The notes beneath the pieces were generated by a model. That model saw nothing but the letters and a program-made list of their open reading frames with translations. It did no database searches and was not told the DNA's origin. A program made the position numbers and the translations under genes. A stretch of DNA of 36,251 nucleotides from Salisapilia sapeloensis (lineage: Eukaryota; Oomycota; Peronosporomycetes; Peronosporales; Salisapiliaceae), in the NCBI GenBank assembly GCA_023334545.1, contig JAADVB010000201.1:1-36251 (forward strand). Direction: 5' to 3'. This document shows positions 18,029-28,675 of this stretch, one piece after another (position 1 is the stretch's first letter; each line of letters opens with the position of its first letter).

Positions 18029-19843
18029 CTAGAATCGAACGCCTACATTTCGTCCTACTCCATCCTCTTCTTCCTGCAGCTTTAAAAGCTTCTTCTTCAC
18101 CATACGTAACACCACTAAACTCACACTGAAGAGACCAAACGTCAGCAAAAACAGCGTCGTACCCACAGCACTGTACTTGTCTCGCGTGGCTTTGGCTTCC
18201 GTCATGTTACTACTGTTCGACGTTCCGATGAAGAAACCCATGAGTACAGGTACAAATCCTTCGCCCATGCCACATCCAAAGACAACCAGACTCGCAACGC
18301 GCCGAATCAAGTGCTGGTCAATCACACGCGTGAGGCAGTGGATAGCTAGCGTAAACAGCGGTGCAATAGTGGCGCCAAACACCAACAAGCAGAACGTGAT
18401 ACCGAGGACTCCCAGCGCCGTGTTCCCAAACACAAGTACACCACACCCGACGGTAGCAAAGAAACTGAGCCACACGATGCTGTAGAGATTGAGCTTATGG
18501 AACATGTACGTGGAGAAGAAGCAGTACGAGAGCCAGGAAGAGGCCCAAAAAAGGAGCATCCAGAGACTCCCTGTCTCATTGATCGATGTCATCGTGTCGT
18601 CCTGAACAGGTCCTTGCGCCTCGACCGTCGCGGATTGGACGAGAGAGCCGACGTAGTCGAACAAGAAGGCTGCACAACTGAGCTGCAGGCCGTACAACAT
18701 GGTCACGAACAGCGTGACGTAGAGGACAAGGAGATTCGTCGTTGGGTCATACACGTCTGGGTTGATGTTCGCACTGTCCGTGTAATGCTTCACGTGGAGG
18801 AAGACGGCGCCAATAATAGGCGACGGTGCCGTCGGCACTCTCCTCGCCGGGTCCTCCACGTACGCACTAGAGGACGTGTTGTCTGCGTTATGAAGCAACG
18901 ACTGCGTCTCATTGTTCGACTGTGTCATGTTGTACTGAGAAGTGGGTGTTGGGAGGAACAAAAGCAAGAGGATGGGAGGGACACAAGCAAAGGAAAGAGC
19001 ATAGTAGGCAAAAGACAGAGGAAGGGAGAGCGCTCCGAGCGTGAGCGAGATACATGGGCCGATGACGCAGCCCATGCCAAAGGCTAGGTTGAGCGACGTA
19101 ATCAACGATCTGCCTCTTGCTATCTGATTCTGTGTCAACCAGAGACAGCAGCGCTGGAGCGTGATATTTAATAGAGCTGTCCAAGCTCCTTTGATGACGT
19201 ACGCACAGCCGATGCCGAGGCTGCCGAATTTTACTGCTGCGAAGGGGACCATGCCGTACCATACGCCACTGAATACAAGTATGGAGGCCAATAGACACTT
19301 CATCCGACCTTCGCTTTTCCCCATGACGTTCAATGGGAGCTCACTGATGCTCCCGATTAATAAGACGGAAGCGCCATGGGCTGCGAATAATGCACCGAAA
19401 TTAGCCACATGCTCTCCGCTGATGTGATTATACGGATTTTCGTTGGCAATTTCTACAAAGTATGGCAAGGAAGGACCTAGCAGACCCATACTTACGCCTT
19501 GGAGGGCATAAAGATAGCGATAGACGAGGAGCTGGATCGCAGACTTTTCCATCATACTATCGTCTGCATCCGCTTCATTCTCCTCTTGAGACCCAGTGGA
19601 GCTCGCGAAGGAAGCCGAATGGGCTCGCATAGGCTCTTGATATCCTCCGTAGTTGTAGCTGGCATAATCGCCATGCTCTGGGATAGAAGCCTGTGGATTC
19701 CCACGTCCAGAATGGGCGTTCGAAATGCTTGTGAAGGAGGTGGCGCCTCCAGAATCCATGACAGTAGATTCTTCCTTTGGAGATGAGCTGCGCTTGCTCT
19801 CGGAAGACTTGAGCGACGACGAACGGTGGGACTTGCGGCCCAT
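18029..19843 (-). CDS. MFS transporter, MFSD4-like
   Basis: Single exon, 604 residues, ATG at 19843. The first 100 or so residues are Ser-rich and hydrophilic (cytosolic tail with many possible phosphorylation sites). Twelve hydrophobic helices follow, six plus six around a hydrophilic loop at about 305-370. The first is LLVYRYLYALQGVSMGLLGPSLPYF and the last TLFLLTFGLFSVSLVVLRMV. Helix 2 with GALFAAHGASVLLIGSISEL and the paired topology fit the major facilitator superfamily; the closest feel is the MFSD4 group, whose animal members carry sugars. I am confident of MFS, less so of the subgroup, and the substrate is unknown. The large N-terminal tail is longer than usual. The C-terminus is short and Lys/Glu-rich. 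Confidence 0.8.
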   Translation of the reverse strand: MGRKSHRSSSLKSSESKRSSSPKEESTVMDSGGATSFTSISNAHSGRGNPQASIPEHGDYASYNYGGYQEPMRAHSASFASSTGSQEENEADADDSMMEKSAIQLLVYRYLYALQGVSMGLLGPSLPYFVEIANENPYNHISGEHVANFGALFAAHGASVLLIGSISELPLNVMGKSEGRMKCLLASILVFSGVWYGMVPFAAVKFGSLGIGCAYVIKGAWTALLNITLQRCCLWLTQNQIARGRSLITSLNLAFGMGCVIGPCISLTLGALSLPLSFAYYALSFACVPPILLLLFLPTPTSQYNMTQSNNETQSLLHNADNTSSSAYVEDPARRVPTAPSPIIGAVFLHVKHYTDSANINPDVYDPTTNLLVLYVTLFVTMLYGLQLSCAAFLFDYVGSLVQSATVEAQGPVQDDTMTSINETGSLWMLLFWASSWLSYCFFSTYMFHKLNLYSIVWLSFFATVGCGVLVFGNTALGVLGITFCLLVFGATIAPLFTLAIHCLTRVIDQHLIRRVASLVVFGCGMGEGFVPVLMGFFIGTSNSSNMTEAKATRDKYSAVGTTLFLLTFGLFSVSLVVLRMVKKKLLKLQEEEDGVGRNVGVRF

Positions 19844-20530
19844 GGTCCTGGATCTCTACTTCGTATCGGCTAATTCGGTCGCTGCTGTACCGGAAAGCTT
19901 CGAACAAGTACGAAAAAGTTACCAGTAACCTGGAGATCGTCTTGGTGCTTTTTATAAGAGCTTGTCGAAAGATGAAGCTACCAGGATAGCTTCATCTCTT
20001 TTTATTGACGTATTGAATGGTGCCTTTTGCCACACTACGTTGATTCTTGGTGACGAGAGTTCAATTATGGTAAGTAAAGCATAGGATCGACTTGCGCGTG
20101 GTAGAAGTGTATTTGTTTTGGCTTTATCAGCCTGCAGTCGATGTACAATGAAATGTCTATTCAGTGATATATGTGCCTTACGTGTCACATTCGTATATGA
20201 CGGACTTGCGTAGCGGTATCTGTCGAGCTCGTGATCACTAGTCTGACTATGCTTTACTCCCATTCTCCATTCGAACGCGAATTTCTACGTGTGATCAGCC
20301 TCAGCGCCGAGCTTCCTTCCTCTGCTTTATTTTCGAAATCAAGCCAAAAGGGACTGAGACGCAGAATCGGGGTTTAACGTAGGTGCACACTTGAATGCAT
20401 ACCAAGTGTCCATAACTGTACGATATATCATGATCAGTTCTGATGAATCAAAAACACATCATGCTTCCTCAAATGATAGATGAAAATGACAAGTTCTATT
20501 AACTTTACACACTTGATCGACCCATTCGAC
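19844..20530. other. Intergenic region, MFS promoter side / RSPH3 3' side
   Basis: About 690 bp. A 103-codon minus-strand frame (19952-20263, ATG start, MGVKHSQTSDHELDRY...) is present but has no recognisable features, no conserved partner in the window and codon content like the surroundings. I leave it uncalled. The region also holds the hairpin at 19970-19997. Confidence 0.4.
19970..19997. repeat. 11-bp perfect inverted repeat (hairpin)
   Basis: AGATGAAGCTA, a 6-nt loop CCAGGA, then TAGCTTCATCT. On the plus strand a T-rich stretch follows. It lies about 130 bp upstream of the MFS start and could form a stem in a leader transcript or serve as a dimer-binding site. Confidence 0.75.
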
Positions 20531-21612
20531 TTATGTTGCTTGCTTGACTACCGCCACCTTTATAATATTGTCCAGAATGTTTCGTGCAAGCTCCATGTCA
20601 CTAACGCTGCGTGCTGCGTCTTCCACGAGCTTTGGAATGACACTTTCCCTGATTTCTGCTGTCAACGGATCTTCGAATGTTCCAGCCGACACTAGGGAGT
20701 CAAAGACTTGTCTGTGTAGATCGCCAAGATATCTCTTTGCACAAGCTCTTGCAGCCACCTTCTCTTCGAGTTTGGCCTGTACCGACTGCTGCTTCGCCTC
20801 TTCCTCGATCCGTCGTTGCTTTTCGGCATACCGACGCTTTGCTTCCGCCTCCAGACGCTGAACTTCCGCCATTTCGGCATTACGAGCCTGCTCGAACAGC
20901 TCCTGTCGTTTTCTAATTTCGCTCAGCTCGTCTTCTTCCATCACTTCTAATACGCTTAGTTCCAGCGACTTCCCCACCAGCACTTCTAAAATTGGAGCTA
21001 CTTCGACGTCAAAGTCGAACAAGTCTCCATTCTCAATTTGAGTCGCGACGTCTTTGCCAGAAGTACGTGGCACGAAGTCAACAGGAGGATGTAAATCTAA
21101 CAACGCGTCGGTCTGTGTGCTAGTGTCCACTTCAGGTGCACGATCTGTAAGCTCCTCCAAGTAGTTATCAGTCTGAATGTCCATATGATAGCGTCCTTCG
21201 ACAGGAGGAGGAGTGTTCGGACGAGCTGTTTGGTCCTGCTGATTCGTGACTTTGGAACGACGAGGCTGTGAGTGTTTCGGAGGTTCGTTCAAAGTACCAT
21301 TAGGACCAGCAGTATCTGGAGTGTCCTATATAAATATACATCTAAGTATTGTATCAGATGTAATGATAAAAAGATAGTGATCTACCTCTCGAATGACAAA
21401 GGCGCTACCCCGGTAAATCCGTCGATCATACATGATGTTTTGCGGCCTCTCGCTACATGCAAAAGGATATTAACATCCAAGTTGTCGGTAGCTAGACGAG
21501 AGGACATCTTTCAAAAGAAGATAACGTACGCTTTTGGCTCTTTGTTTAATTTGTTTCGCTTTGCTCCAACTGATCTTGGGATCGATGCAAAGTCATATCC
21601 GCCTTGCTGCAT
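20531..21612 (-). CDS. RSPH3: Radial spoke head protein 3 (RSPH3/RSP3)
   Basis: Model complement join(21612..21530, 21452..21386, 21325..20531), 314 residues. The ATG at 21612 (MQQGGYDFASIPRSVG) is the only start in the first exon. The exon 1-2 join gives QNIMYDRRIYRGSAF, the conserved RSP3 N-terminal motif. Residues 102-150 hold TDNYLEELTD, EVDTSTQTD and KDVATQIENGDLFDFD. The stretch 158-185 (VAPILEVLVGKSLEL...) is the amphipathic helix that docks RIIa/Dpy-30 domains of spoke partners. A Glu/Arg-rich coiled coil follows (about 190-250), then the conserved AARACAKRYLGDL. RSP3 dimers anchor the radial spoke to axonemal doublets in motile flagella. Introns are 77 and 60 nt. Shorter than Chlamydomonas RSP3, mostly at the C-terminus. 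Divergent from CCT2. Confidence 0.92.
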
Positions 21613-22421
21613 TGGATCTCTTTCGCGAACGAGGTATTCACAAGTATCTGAGCAGTCGACTTGTGCGTCGGTTTGTTTCTCGTGCCAATAATTAAAAGAG
21701 AAGAAGGGAAGGAGAAACCGTGCCAAAAATAAATAAAGTTGTACGAAACAAGGGTTAGACAGTGTGGATGACTACTCTAAGTCGACGATTTCCGTTTTAG
21801 CTTTCACTTGGCATGATTCCGTCTATCGCGATATCACCGGAGCATATTTTCGTGACCAGAAATTTGGAGGTTGTAATCTATCTCATCTGAAGTTTTACTG
21901 GCAGCTCGAAGAAGACTTTAAGCTAGAATTACAATGCTCTTCCGGCGAACTTAATACCCATGTTGAGCTTGTCGACCTTTACAAGTGGCTTAAAGTCTCA
22001 TCTCGCTATCTCCAATCATTAATAAGGTGCATCTTTACAGCAATAGCAAAGCACGGCGAACCACGAGCCAATTCGACCACTTTCACAAGTATCACCAAGA
22101 GCACAATAGACATCCTGCGAAATGTACTCCCAATATATGTATATGCAAGGATATTTACTCATTGAATACACTTGTAATGATAAACATAAAAGATGCTATA
22201 TACAACATTTTTATTAGGTACTGTTTGATAGGTATAAATTTTCAAATCTTAAATTATGTATTCAGAAGCCGACCCTTGACCGCCTCGTGGACATACAAAT
22301 TCCAAGAGACTCGACCGCCAAATCTTTTCACTGGCCGCACAAAAAGCCACACCAAGTCGCTCGTTGGGATTTTCGCAGCTCCAGAAGCACATTCGACAGC
22401 GTTAATAGCACACACAGAACC
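21613..22421. other. Divergent intergenic region, RSPH3 / CCT2
   Basis: It contains a plus-strand open frame of about 140 codons ending at 22165 with no ATG (HDSVYRDITGAYFRDQKF and so on). No splice partners or family were recognised. The rest is AT-rich and presumably carries the promoters of both flanking genes. Confidence 0.4.
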
Positions 22422-24395
22422 ATGCAGCAGGTAACTTCCACTCCCACCTACCTCTCATTACATGCAGAAGCTCCAATAGCATCCTAGACTCCCTCTTGGC
22501 TCTGCTTTACGTAGCAATCAATTGGATACCACTATTGATAGTGATAAAAGCTCATGGGACCAATGACTAATCAAAACAATTGCTGTTGTACATGATAGGC
22601 TGTCTTGAATCCGGAATCCCAAGTCGAAAAGGTGAGATACCGTCGCACCATGGTCTATTCTCTATATACTAATCGATACAAATCCATCTTTAGGGTGAAA
22701 ATGCACGCATGGCGTCCTTCGTCGGTGCCATTGCCATCGCCGATATGGTGAAGACCACGCTCGGTCCTAAGGGAATGGACAAGATCCTTCAATCCGTACA
22801 TTTATATCTCGTTCTGCGACCATTTCATATTTATTAACAGCACGCTACTAGGCGGGTAGCAACGACACCAACATCTCGGTCACGAATGACGGAGCCACGA
22901 TCCTCCGCTCTGTCTACGTGGACAACGCCGCCGCCAAGGTCCTCGTGGACATTGCCAAGACGCAGGACGATGAAGTCGGCGACGGTACTACCAGGTATAA
23001 AAACTTTCTCCTTTGATCCCATTCCTTCCTAACACCACGACTAGTGTCGCTGTGCTCTGTGGTGAGCTCCTGCGTGAAGCCGAGAAGCTGATCGACCAGC
23101 GCATTCACCCTCAGACGATCATCGACGGCTGGCGCATCGCTCTCAACACAGCGTACGACGCTCTGAGCGCCAACGCCGTGGACAACGTGAACGACGAAGA
23201 AAAGTTCCGTGAAGATCTCATGAACATTGCCAAGACGACGCTCTCCTCCAAGCTTTTGACGCACGAAAAGGATCATTTCGGTATACTTTCCTTCCCTCCT
23301 ACATCTCCAGTCTCTTCCTAACCACATGCAATAGCCGAATTGGCCGTGAACGCCGTCCTGCGTCTCAAGGGCTCTGGCAACTTGGACCACATCCAGATCA
23401 TCAAGAAGCCTGGCGGATCTCTCCGTGACTCGTACCTGGACAATGGCTTCATCCTGGACAAGAAGATTGGCGTCGGTCAGCCCAAGCGCGTGGAAAACGC
23501 CAAGATCCTCGTCGCGAACACTGGCATGGACACGGATAAGATCAAGATCTACGGTGCTCGTGTCAAGGTCGATTCGATGGACAAGGTTGCGTCCATTGAA
23601 GACGCGGAGAAGCAGCGGATGAAGCAAAAGTGCGAGAAGATTGCCGACTTTGGCATCAACTGCTTTGTCAATCGACAGCTCATCTACAATTACCCGGAAC
23701 AGATCTTTACGTCCAAGGGCATCATGGCCATTGAACATGCCGACTTTGACGGTGTCGAACGTCTTGCTGCCGTCACGGGCGGAGAGATCGCGTCGACGTT
23801 CGACCGTCCCGAGAGCGTCAAGCTCGGACATTGTGACCTTATCGAAGAGATCCTCATCGGAGAAGACCGACTGCTCCGCTTCAGTGGCGTCCAGACCGGA
23901 ACGGCCTGCTCCGTCGTTCTCCGTGGTGCCTCCAGCCACGTCTTGGAAGAGGCGGAGCGATCGCTGCATGACGCCCTCGCGGTGCTCTCCCAGACGGTGA
24001 AGCACTCGCAGAGCATCATGGGCGGCGGATGCACTGAGATCCTGATGGCGCAGGCCGTCGACAACAAGGTGCCGTCTGTCCCGGGCAAGAAGGCGCTCGC
24101 CATGGAAGCGTTCGCGCGTGCGCTGCGTCAGCTGCCGGCCATCATTGCGGACAACGGCGGCTTTGACAGCTCGGAGCTCGTTGGCCAGCTGCGTGCGGCC
24201 CATCATGACGGCAAGACGACGTCTGGACTGGACATGACGACCGGAACAGTTGGTGACATGCAGACGCTTGGTATTCGTGAGAGTTTCAAGAGCAAGAAGC
24301 AGGTGCTGTTTTCGGCGGCAGAAGCGGCGGAGATGATTCTCCGAGTGGATGACATCATCAAAGCGGCTCCGCGACAACGAGAGGGAGGGTACTAG
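22422..24395 (+). CDS. CCT2: Chaperonin TCP-1 beta subunit (CCT2)
   Basis: Model join(22422..22430, 22599..22631, 22694..22795, 22852..22994, 23045..23280, 23335..24395), 527 residues, the usual CCT beta length. The first coding exon holds only MQQ, the second [11 protein letters not shown]. Group II chaperonin motifs: [10 protein letters not shown] at 35-44, TNDGATIL at 59-66, and GDGTT at 91-95 with the ATP-hydrolysis Asp. Beta-type blocks follow: [89 protein letters not shown] and [12 protein letters not shown]. The product is one of eight subunits of the cytosolic TRiC/CCT ring that folds actin and tubulin. All introns are 50-168 nt. High third-position GC compared with neighbours suggests strong expression. 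Confidence 0.96.
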
Positions 24396-25348
24396 AACCA
24401 AAGAAAGGATATCGAATGAAAAAAGGATGAAAAAGCAAGTGGACAATGTCGTTTGTTTGGTAGTCGTCAAAGTACTGTATGCAGAAACTTAGGTGGATGT
24501 GGAAACTTGAACCATGGACGTTGAATTTTTACTCACATACTTTGGATGGCGCCTTTTAGGTATGAAAGTAGGATACGCTAGTGATTCTTGACTTGTTTCT
24601 TCGTCGATATGGTGCTACTGCTAATGAAATACAGAGAAACCGCTTGGTTTACGCCGGAATGGACAGAGTGCTGTACAAACGTACAGAGTTGGAGATGAAG
24701 ACAGGGATGTGCGCCGCTATCTGTATATGGTTGGATTGCAATCGATATAGGCTCGCAGATTATTTGTAGTTGAAAATAGCAGCAACGTGCTTGGTGTACT
24801 ATGCGCTGAAGCAGTATACTTGTCATGACTGTGATGTCACTTGTGTTGAAGCAAAGCAATTTGCCCATCAAAACGTCATCCATCTCAACGAAGGGTTACG
24901 ACTTGGTTCCTTTATTATAACGATTATACTTGAAGCCTTCATTATCCCTGTAATCCACGTAGGTTTGCCGTCGTTCCTTCCAACGATACTGAGCAAGATA
25001 CCAATGTCTCCGATAGACCCGGTTGTCGACTTAATCTCTCCTCGCACTTATGAGCCATAGCTGTCGATGTGGTCAGGGTGCAGCATGAAGATGCAAGGTA
25101 TGTTGACATTAGCAAATGGGCGGGCAGCACCAGCAGTACCAAGTACCTTTAAGCTCATGTCCATCCTCTTTAGTGTTTCATCTGAAGACGCTGCAGCCAA
25201 CGTCTGCTAGCAACTTCAATCGCTTTCCCAAGGATGTGCTTCCCTGCCGATCAACATCGACATCCATTTTGACATTCACTCCCGAAATGTTTCTTCCTTA
25301 TAAAAGTTCATTGCGTTTGTTTATCACGACACTAAGCGTACAATCTAC
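24396..25348. other. Intergenic region, CCT2 3' side / TKL kinase 3' side
   Basis: Between two convergent genes. Small frames on both strands start with non-ATG codons or are short, and none shows a domain, signal peptide with cut site or splice support. Nothing further was recognised. Confidence 0.5.
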
Positions 25349-27876
25349 TCAATCCCTTGCTGCCTTCTGAAGTTCATATAGCACTTGAGCTGCTGTCGGC
25401 CTCTTTTCTTCCTCAAATGCAACGCAAGCTTCAATCAGTTGCTTCATCTTCGTTGGCACTTCATCTGGGACTTCTACCCGTACTTGACCAGTGCTGATCA
25501 GTTGTAACATGGCGGCTTCTGTCAGTCCTCGGCCTGTTGAATCTCGGAGACCAGCATACGGTAATTCGTGTGAAGCGATCTCATAGAGCACGACACCGAA
25601 AGAATAAATGTCACTCTTCTCGTCATAGGGCCGTCCTAGCATGACTTGAGGAGCCATCCAAAGGGAAGAACCGACACCAGCGGTGAGGGTGACTGTCTCC
25701 TCACGGATCCGAGACGCTCCAAAGTCCGTCAGCTTTGCGTCCAACTCGGTCGATAAGAGGACATTTCTAGACTTGAGATCTCGATGCAAGACGATCGGTT
25801 GGAGAGAATGCAAGTACGTCAGCGCCATGCTAATGTGCAAAGCGATCTGAAGCTTTCTGCTGCTAAAACCTAAAGGTTGCCCTTCATCTCGATACCGGAT
25901 CAACAAGCTACGTAAGTCGCCACCACCCATGTACTCGGACACGGACATAATCTCACTTAAAGACTCCCATGCGACTCCTTTGAAAGTCACAATCTGCGGA
26001 TGCTCCAATGTGATCTGGAGCTTAATTTCACTCAAAAAGCCTTCAATACACCGCAGGTCTTTGCGGTTGTCAGGCAGTAACTGCTTGATGGCAACGTCTT
26101 GTCCTCGATAGCTACCCAGGAACACTTCACCAAAGCCACCTCGACTAATTAGTCGGTCTACCTGGACATTCTCGAAAGGAATACGAGCGGCAATGATCAC
26201 CGGGTCTTCCCATAGACTATTTCTAGGATTAGACGATGCACCTAACGTATTGTAGGACGACGTGAGAGTCCTCGCTCTCTTTTTCCCTGTGCCGTTCGAA
26301 CCAGAGTTGCGTGCTGTCGGAAGAACTTCATCGTACCAAGTTCCATGCATGGAAACATGACCGTCCTCAAGACTCATGTCACGTCCAATTTTGTTGTACC
26401 GAATGTCCTGCGACTGAGAAGTTCTGTACGGATTCGTACCTGGAGTATCTCTTTGTGTCGCGTTGCTGCGCGTATTGAACGTGATCATCGTATCATTATA
26501 ATCATCGTCGTCATCCATTTTGTTTCTACGTCGACGACGGATGAGGAAGACAGCAACGATGAGGCAGACCACGACAGCAGCACCGACGATTCCAAAGATG
26601 ACACCGTCACTTAATCCTCCAGACGGCTCAGTAGCGGCTTCCAATCGTCCTAATCAACAAGTGAGCTAGAGAAGTTATACGATATTGTCGTTGTAGGTAC
26701 CTGGTGACGAGAAAGCATCTGATGGATCTGAAGAAGTTGCAATAAAACTGGCTGAGTCTTCGCCATCTTCATCAACGTAGTTGATCGTCTGGTACTTGTC
26801 TCCTTTCCTGATCACGATCGTATAGTTGATGACGACTTTGCCGTCACTCGTTGTCTTCTTCACAGCCTTGACATTCACGAGCTCACTTCCGTCCAGGCCA
26901 TTGTCGTCATACCCAGGAGGTAGTGTCGTCGAAGTCCACTCTTCAACTTTATCTGACTGGTCTCCATCTGAATTTCCACTGTCCACGCCAGTAGGATCTT
27001 CCTTGTCACTATCTTTCTCATCGTCCTTGCTCCCTTTATCCTTTGGTGGCGAAGGTGGGGCACTAGTTTCGACATCCTTACTGTCATCAGGTTTTGGAGT
27101 TGGTGTCGATGGAGTAGGAGACGTCGCTGGTGGTGCTGTTGACGGCGTCACTGATGGGGTCGTAGGTGGAGCTACTGGTGGAGTTGTAGGTGGTTTATTC
27201 GTGCTTCCTCCCCCACTACTACTGTCAACGCCGTTACTACCAGGAGATGGCGTGGTTCCAGTACTTCCGCTTTCTCCACTGCTACCATTAGAGGAAGGCG
27301 CTGGACTAGTAGTTGGCGGCTCCGGCACTGATCCACTCGACGAAGCACTTGACATGGAGTTACCAGATGACGGTAGCTTTATCGAATCTCCTTTGGATGA
27401 ACTCATGTCCGAGGACGCGGACGAAGACTTACTGGACGACGGTATAGAGGGTGACTCGTCGGTCGATGAAGAAGAGGAGCCGTTCGCAGATATGATTGTG
27501 ACCGGGTTACTCGGGACGATAGTATCGTCCGAGCCGATAGACGAGGATGAGTTAGAAGTAATGTCGGATACTTGGACTGTCGCTTCCGAGTCTTGCTGTG
27601 TACTCCCTTCGGCGGAAAGAAAAGTGCCTACGGGTAGCAGATCATTAGGTGTCCAGACCTTGGTAGATGAAAATATAGGAGCTGCTCAAAAATAGAAAGA
27701 ACCAGTGGTCCGTATGGAGCAGAGAGTCGTAGTGACTCTATGCTACGAAGAGTGGATGCAGCATGTGAGATGACATGTAAATGCAACTACCTACCAGTGG
27801 CGCTTGCGATGCTTATGAGGAAGATTTCTTGATGCGAGGAAAACGCACACAGAAAGACAAGTCCAAACAGTCGCAT
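25349..27876 (-). CDS. Receptor-like tyrosine-kinase-like (TKL) protein kinase
   Basis: Model complement join(27876..27795, 27681..26701, 26649..25349), 787 residues, frame open throughout. Exon 1 encodes a signal peptide (MRLFGLVFLCAFSSHQ... cut near IASA). Residues about 28-350 are a Ser/Thr/Pro/Gly-rich stalk, acidic in its second half, then KVVINYTIVIRKGDKYQTI near 310-330. The membrane helix VIFGIVGAAVVVCLIVAVFLI (371-391) is followed by RRRRRNK and DDDDD. The kinase domain spans about 516-785: RGGFGEVFLG, VAIK Lys543, HRDLKSRN with Asp645, DFG Asp663, GVGSSLWM-APQ (Gln in place of the usual Glu of APE), SDIYSFGVVLYEI, ending EEEKRPTAAQVLYEL. Type I topology with an outside stalk is inferred. 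TKL receptor-like kinases are expanded in oomycetes; ligand unknown. Confidence 0.87.
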
Positions 27877-28675
27877 GTGGCGTCGTTACGGAAGACGGCG
27901 TCGTAAGGAGTAATCCGAGAAAGAATATCAACTGAGCTGTATAGATCCAACAGCTAGTAGGGTGCTGGATGAGTTTAAAAAATGAAAATTCAACGGTCAG
28001 CACATGCTTGCTTCCATCACGCATCAATTCCTTCATGTTCGAATGCACTACCCGCTTTCGTCATCGTACAGCACATTCAACTGAGACACTGGAAGGTGTC
28101 TACTTACGATATAAATTTATACACCTCTCTCCCAAAAATCAGCTCGTCACACCGACTCCAGTCGCTTCTGACGTAAATGACCAAACTCTTTTCTCCAAAA
28201 CAACATGTACTCGAGACGATGGCTATCGAAATCAATACAACGTATGGAATCGCCAGGAATAATCTGACCTAGGACGCCATGTGCTACTGGGTGACCAGGT
28301 GGGTACATGTTTGCTTTCAAACACGACCAACATGTCACATCCATCAAGAGCTCTCGAGATACAAAAGTGTCAAGTCATCCCAATGAAATCAAAATTTTGT
28401 CCTGTTCTTCATTTCCACTAGGCTTTCCGATGATGCACCAGTGCATGTCTGAACATATCCTCCCGCTTTCCTCAAAATTGGCGTCCAAGTGAACCTCTGT
28501 AGCATTCACCTGTGACTTGACCTCCTAAATACCAACAACGTTGCATTTTTCCTTGCTTTTCTCAAGAGCTCTGCCCTCTACCCCTCATCTCCCAATGGAC
28601 GAGGTCGACGATTCGCTCTTCACCGTCTACCAGAGTCAGCTCCACTTATCCTTCTTTTTTCATTTCCTCCACTCC
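27877..28675. other. Intergenic region, TKL kinase promoter / ankyrin 3' side
   Basis: About 800 bp between two same-strand genes, holding the TKL kinase promoter. No recognisable coding frame; candidate frames begin with TTG. Nothing further was seen. Confidence 0.5.

Noticed and set aside
22914-24470. 518-codon minus-strand frame
   Set aside because: Antisense of CCT2; GC-rich third positions keep it open. The protein has no recognisable domain and CCT2 is certain.
26826-27695. 289-codon plus-strand frame
   Set aside because: It is the mirror of the Ser/Thr/Pro-rich stalk of the TKL kinase, whose repetitive codons leave the antisense open. The minus frame has a signal peptide, splice sites and a kinase.
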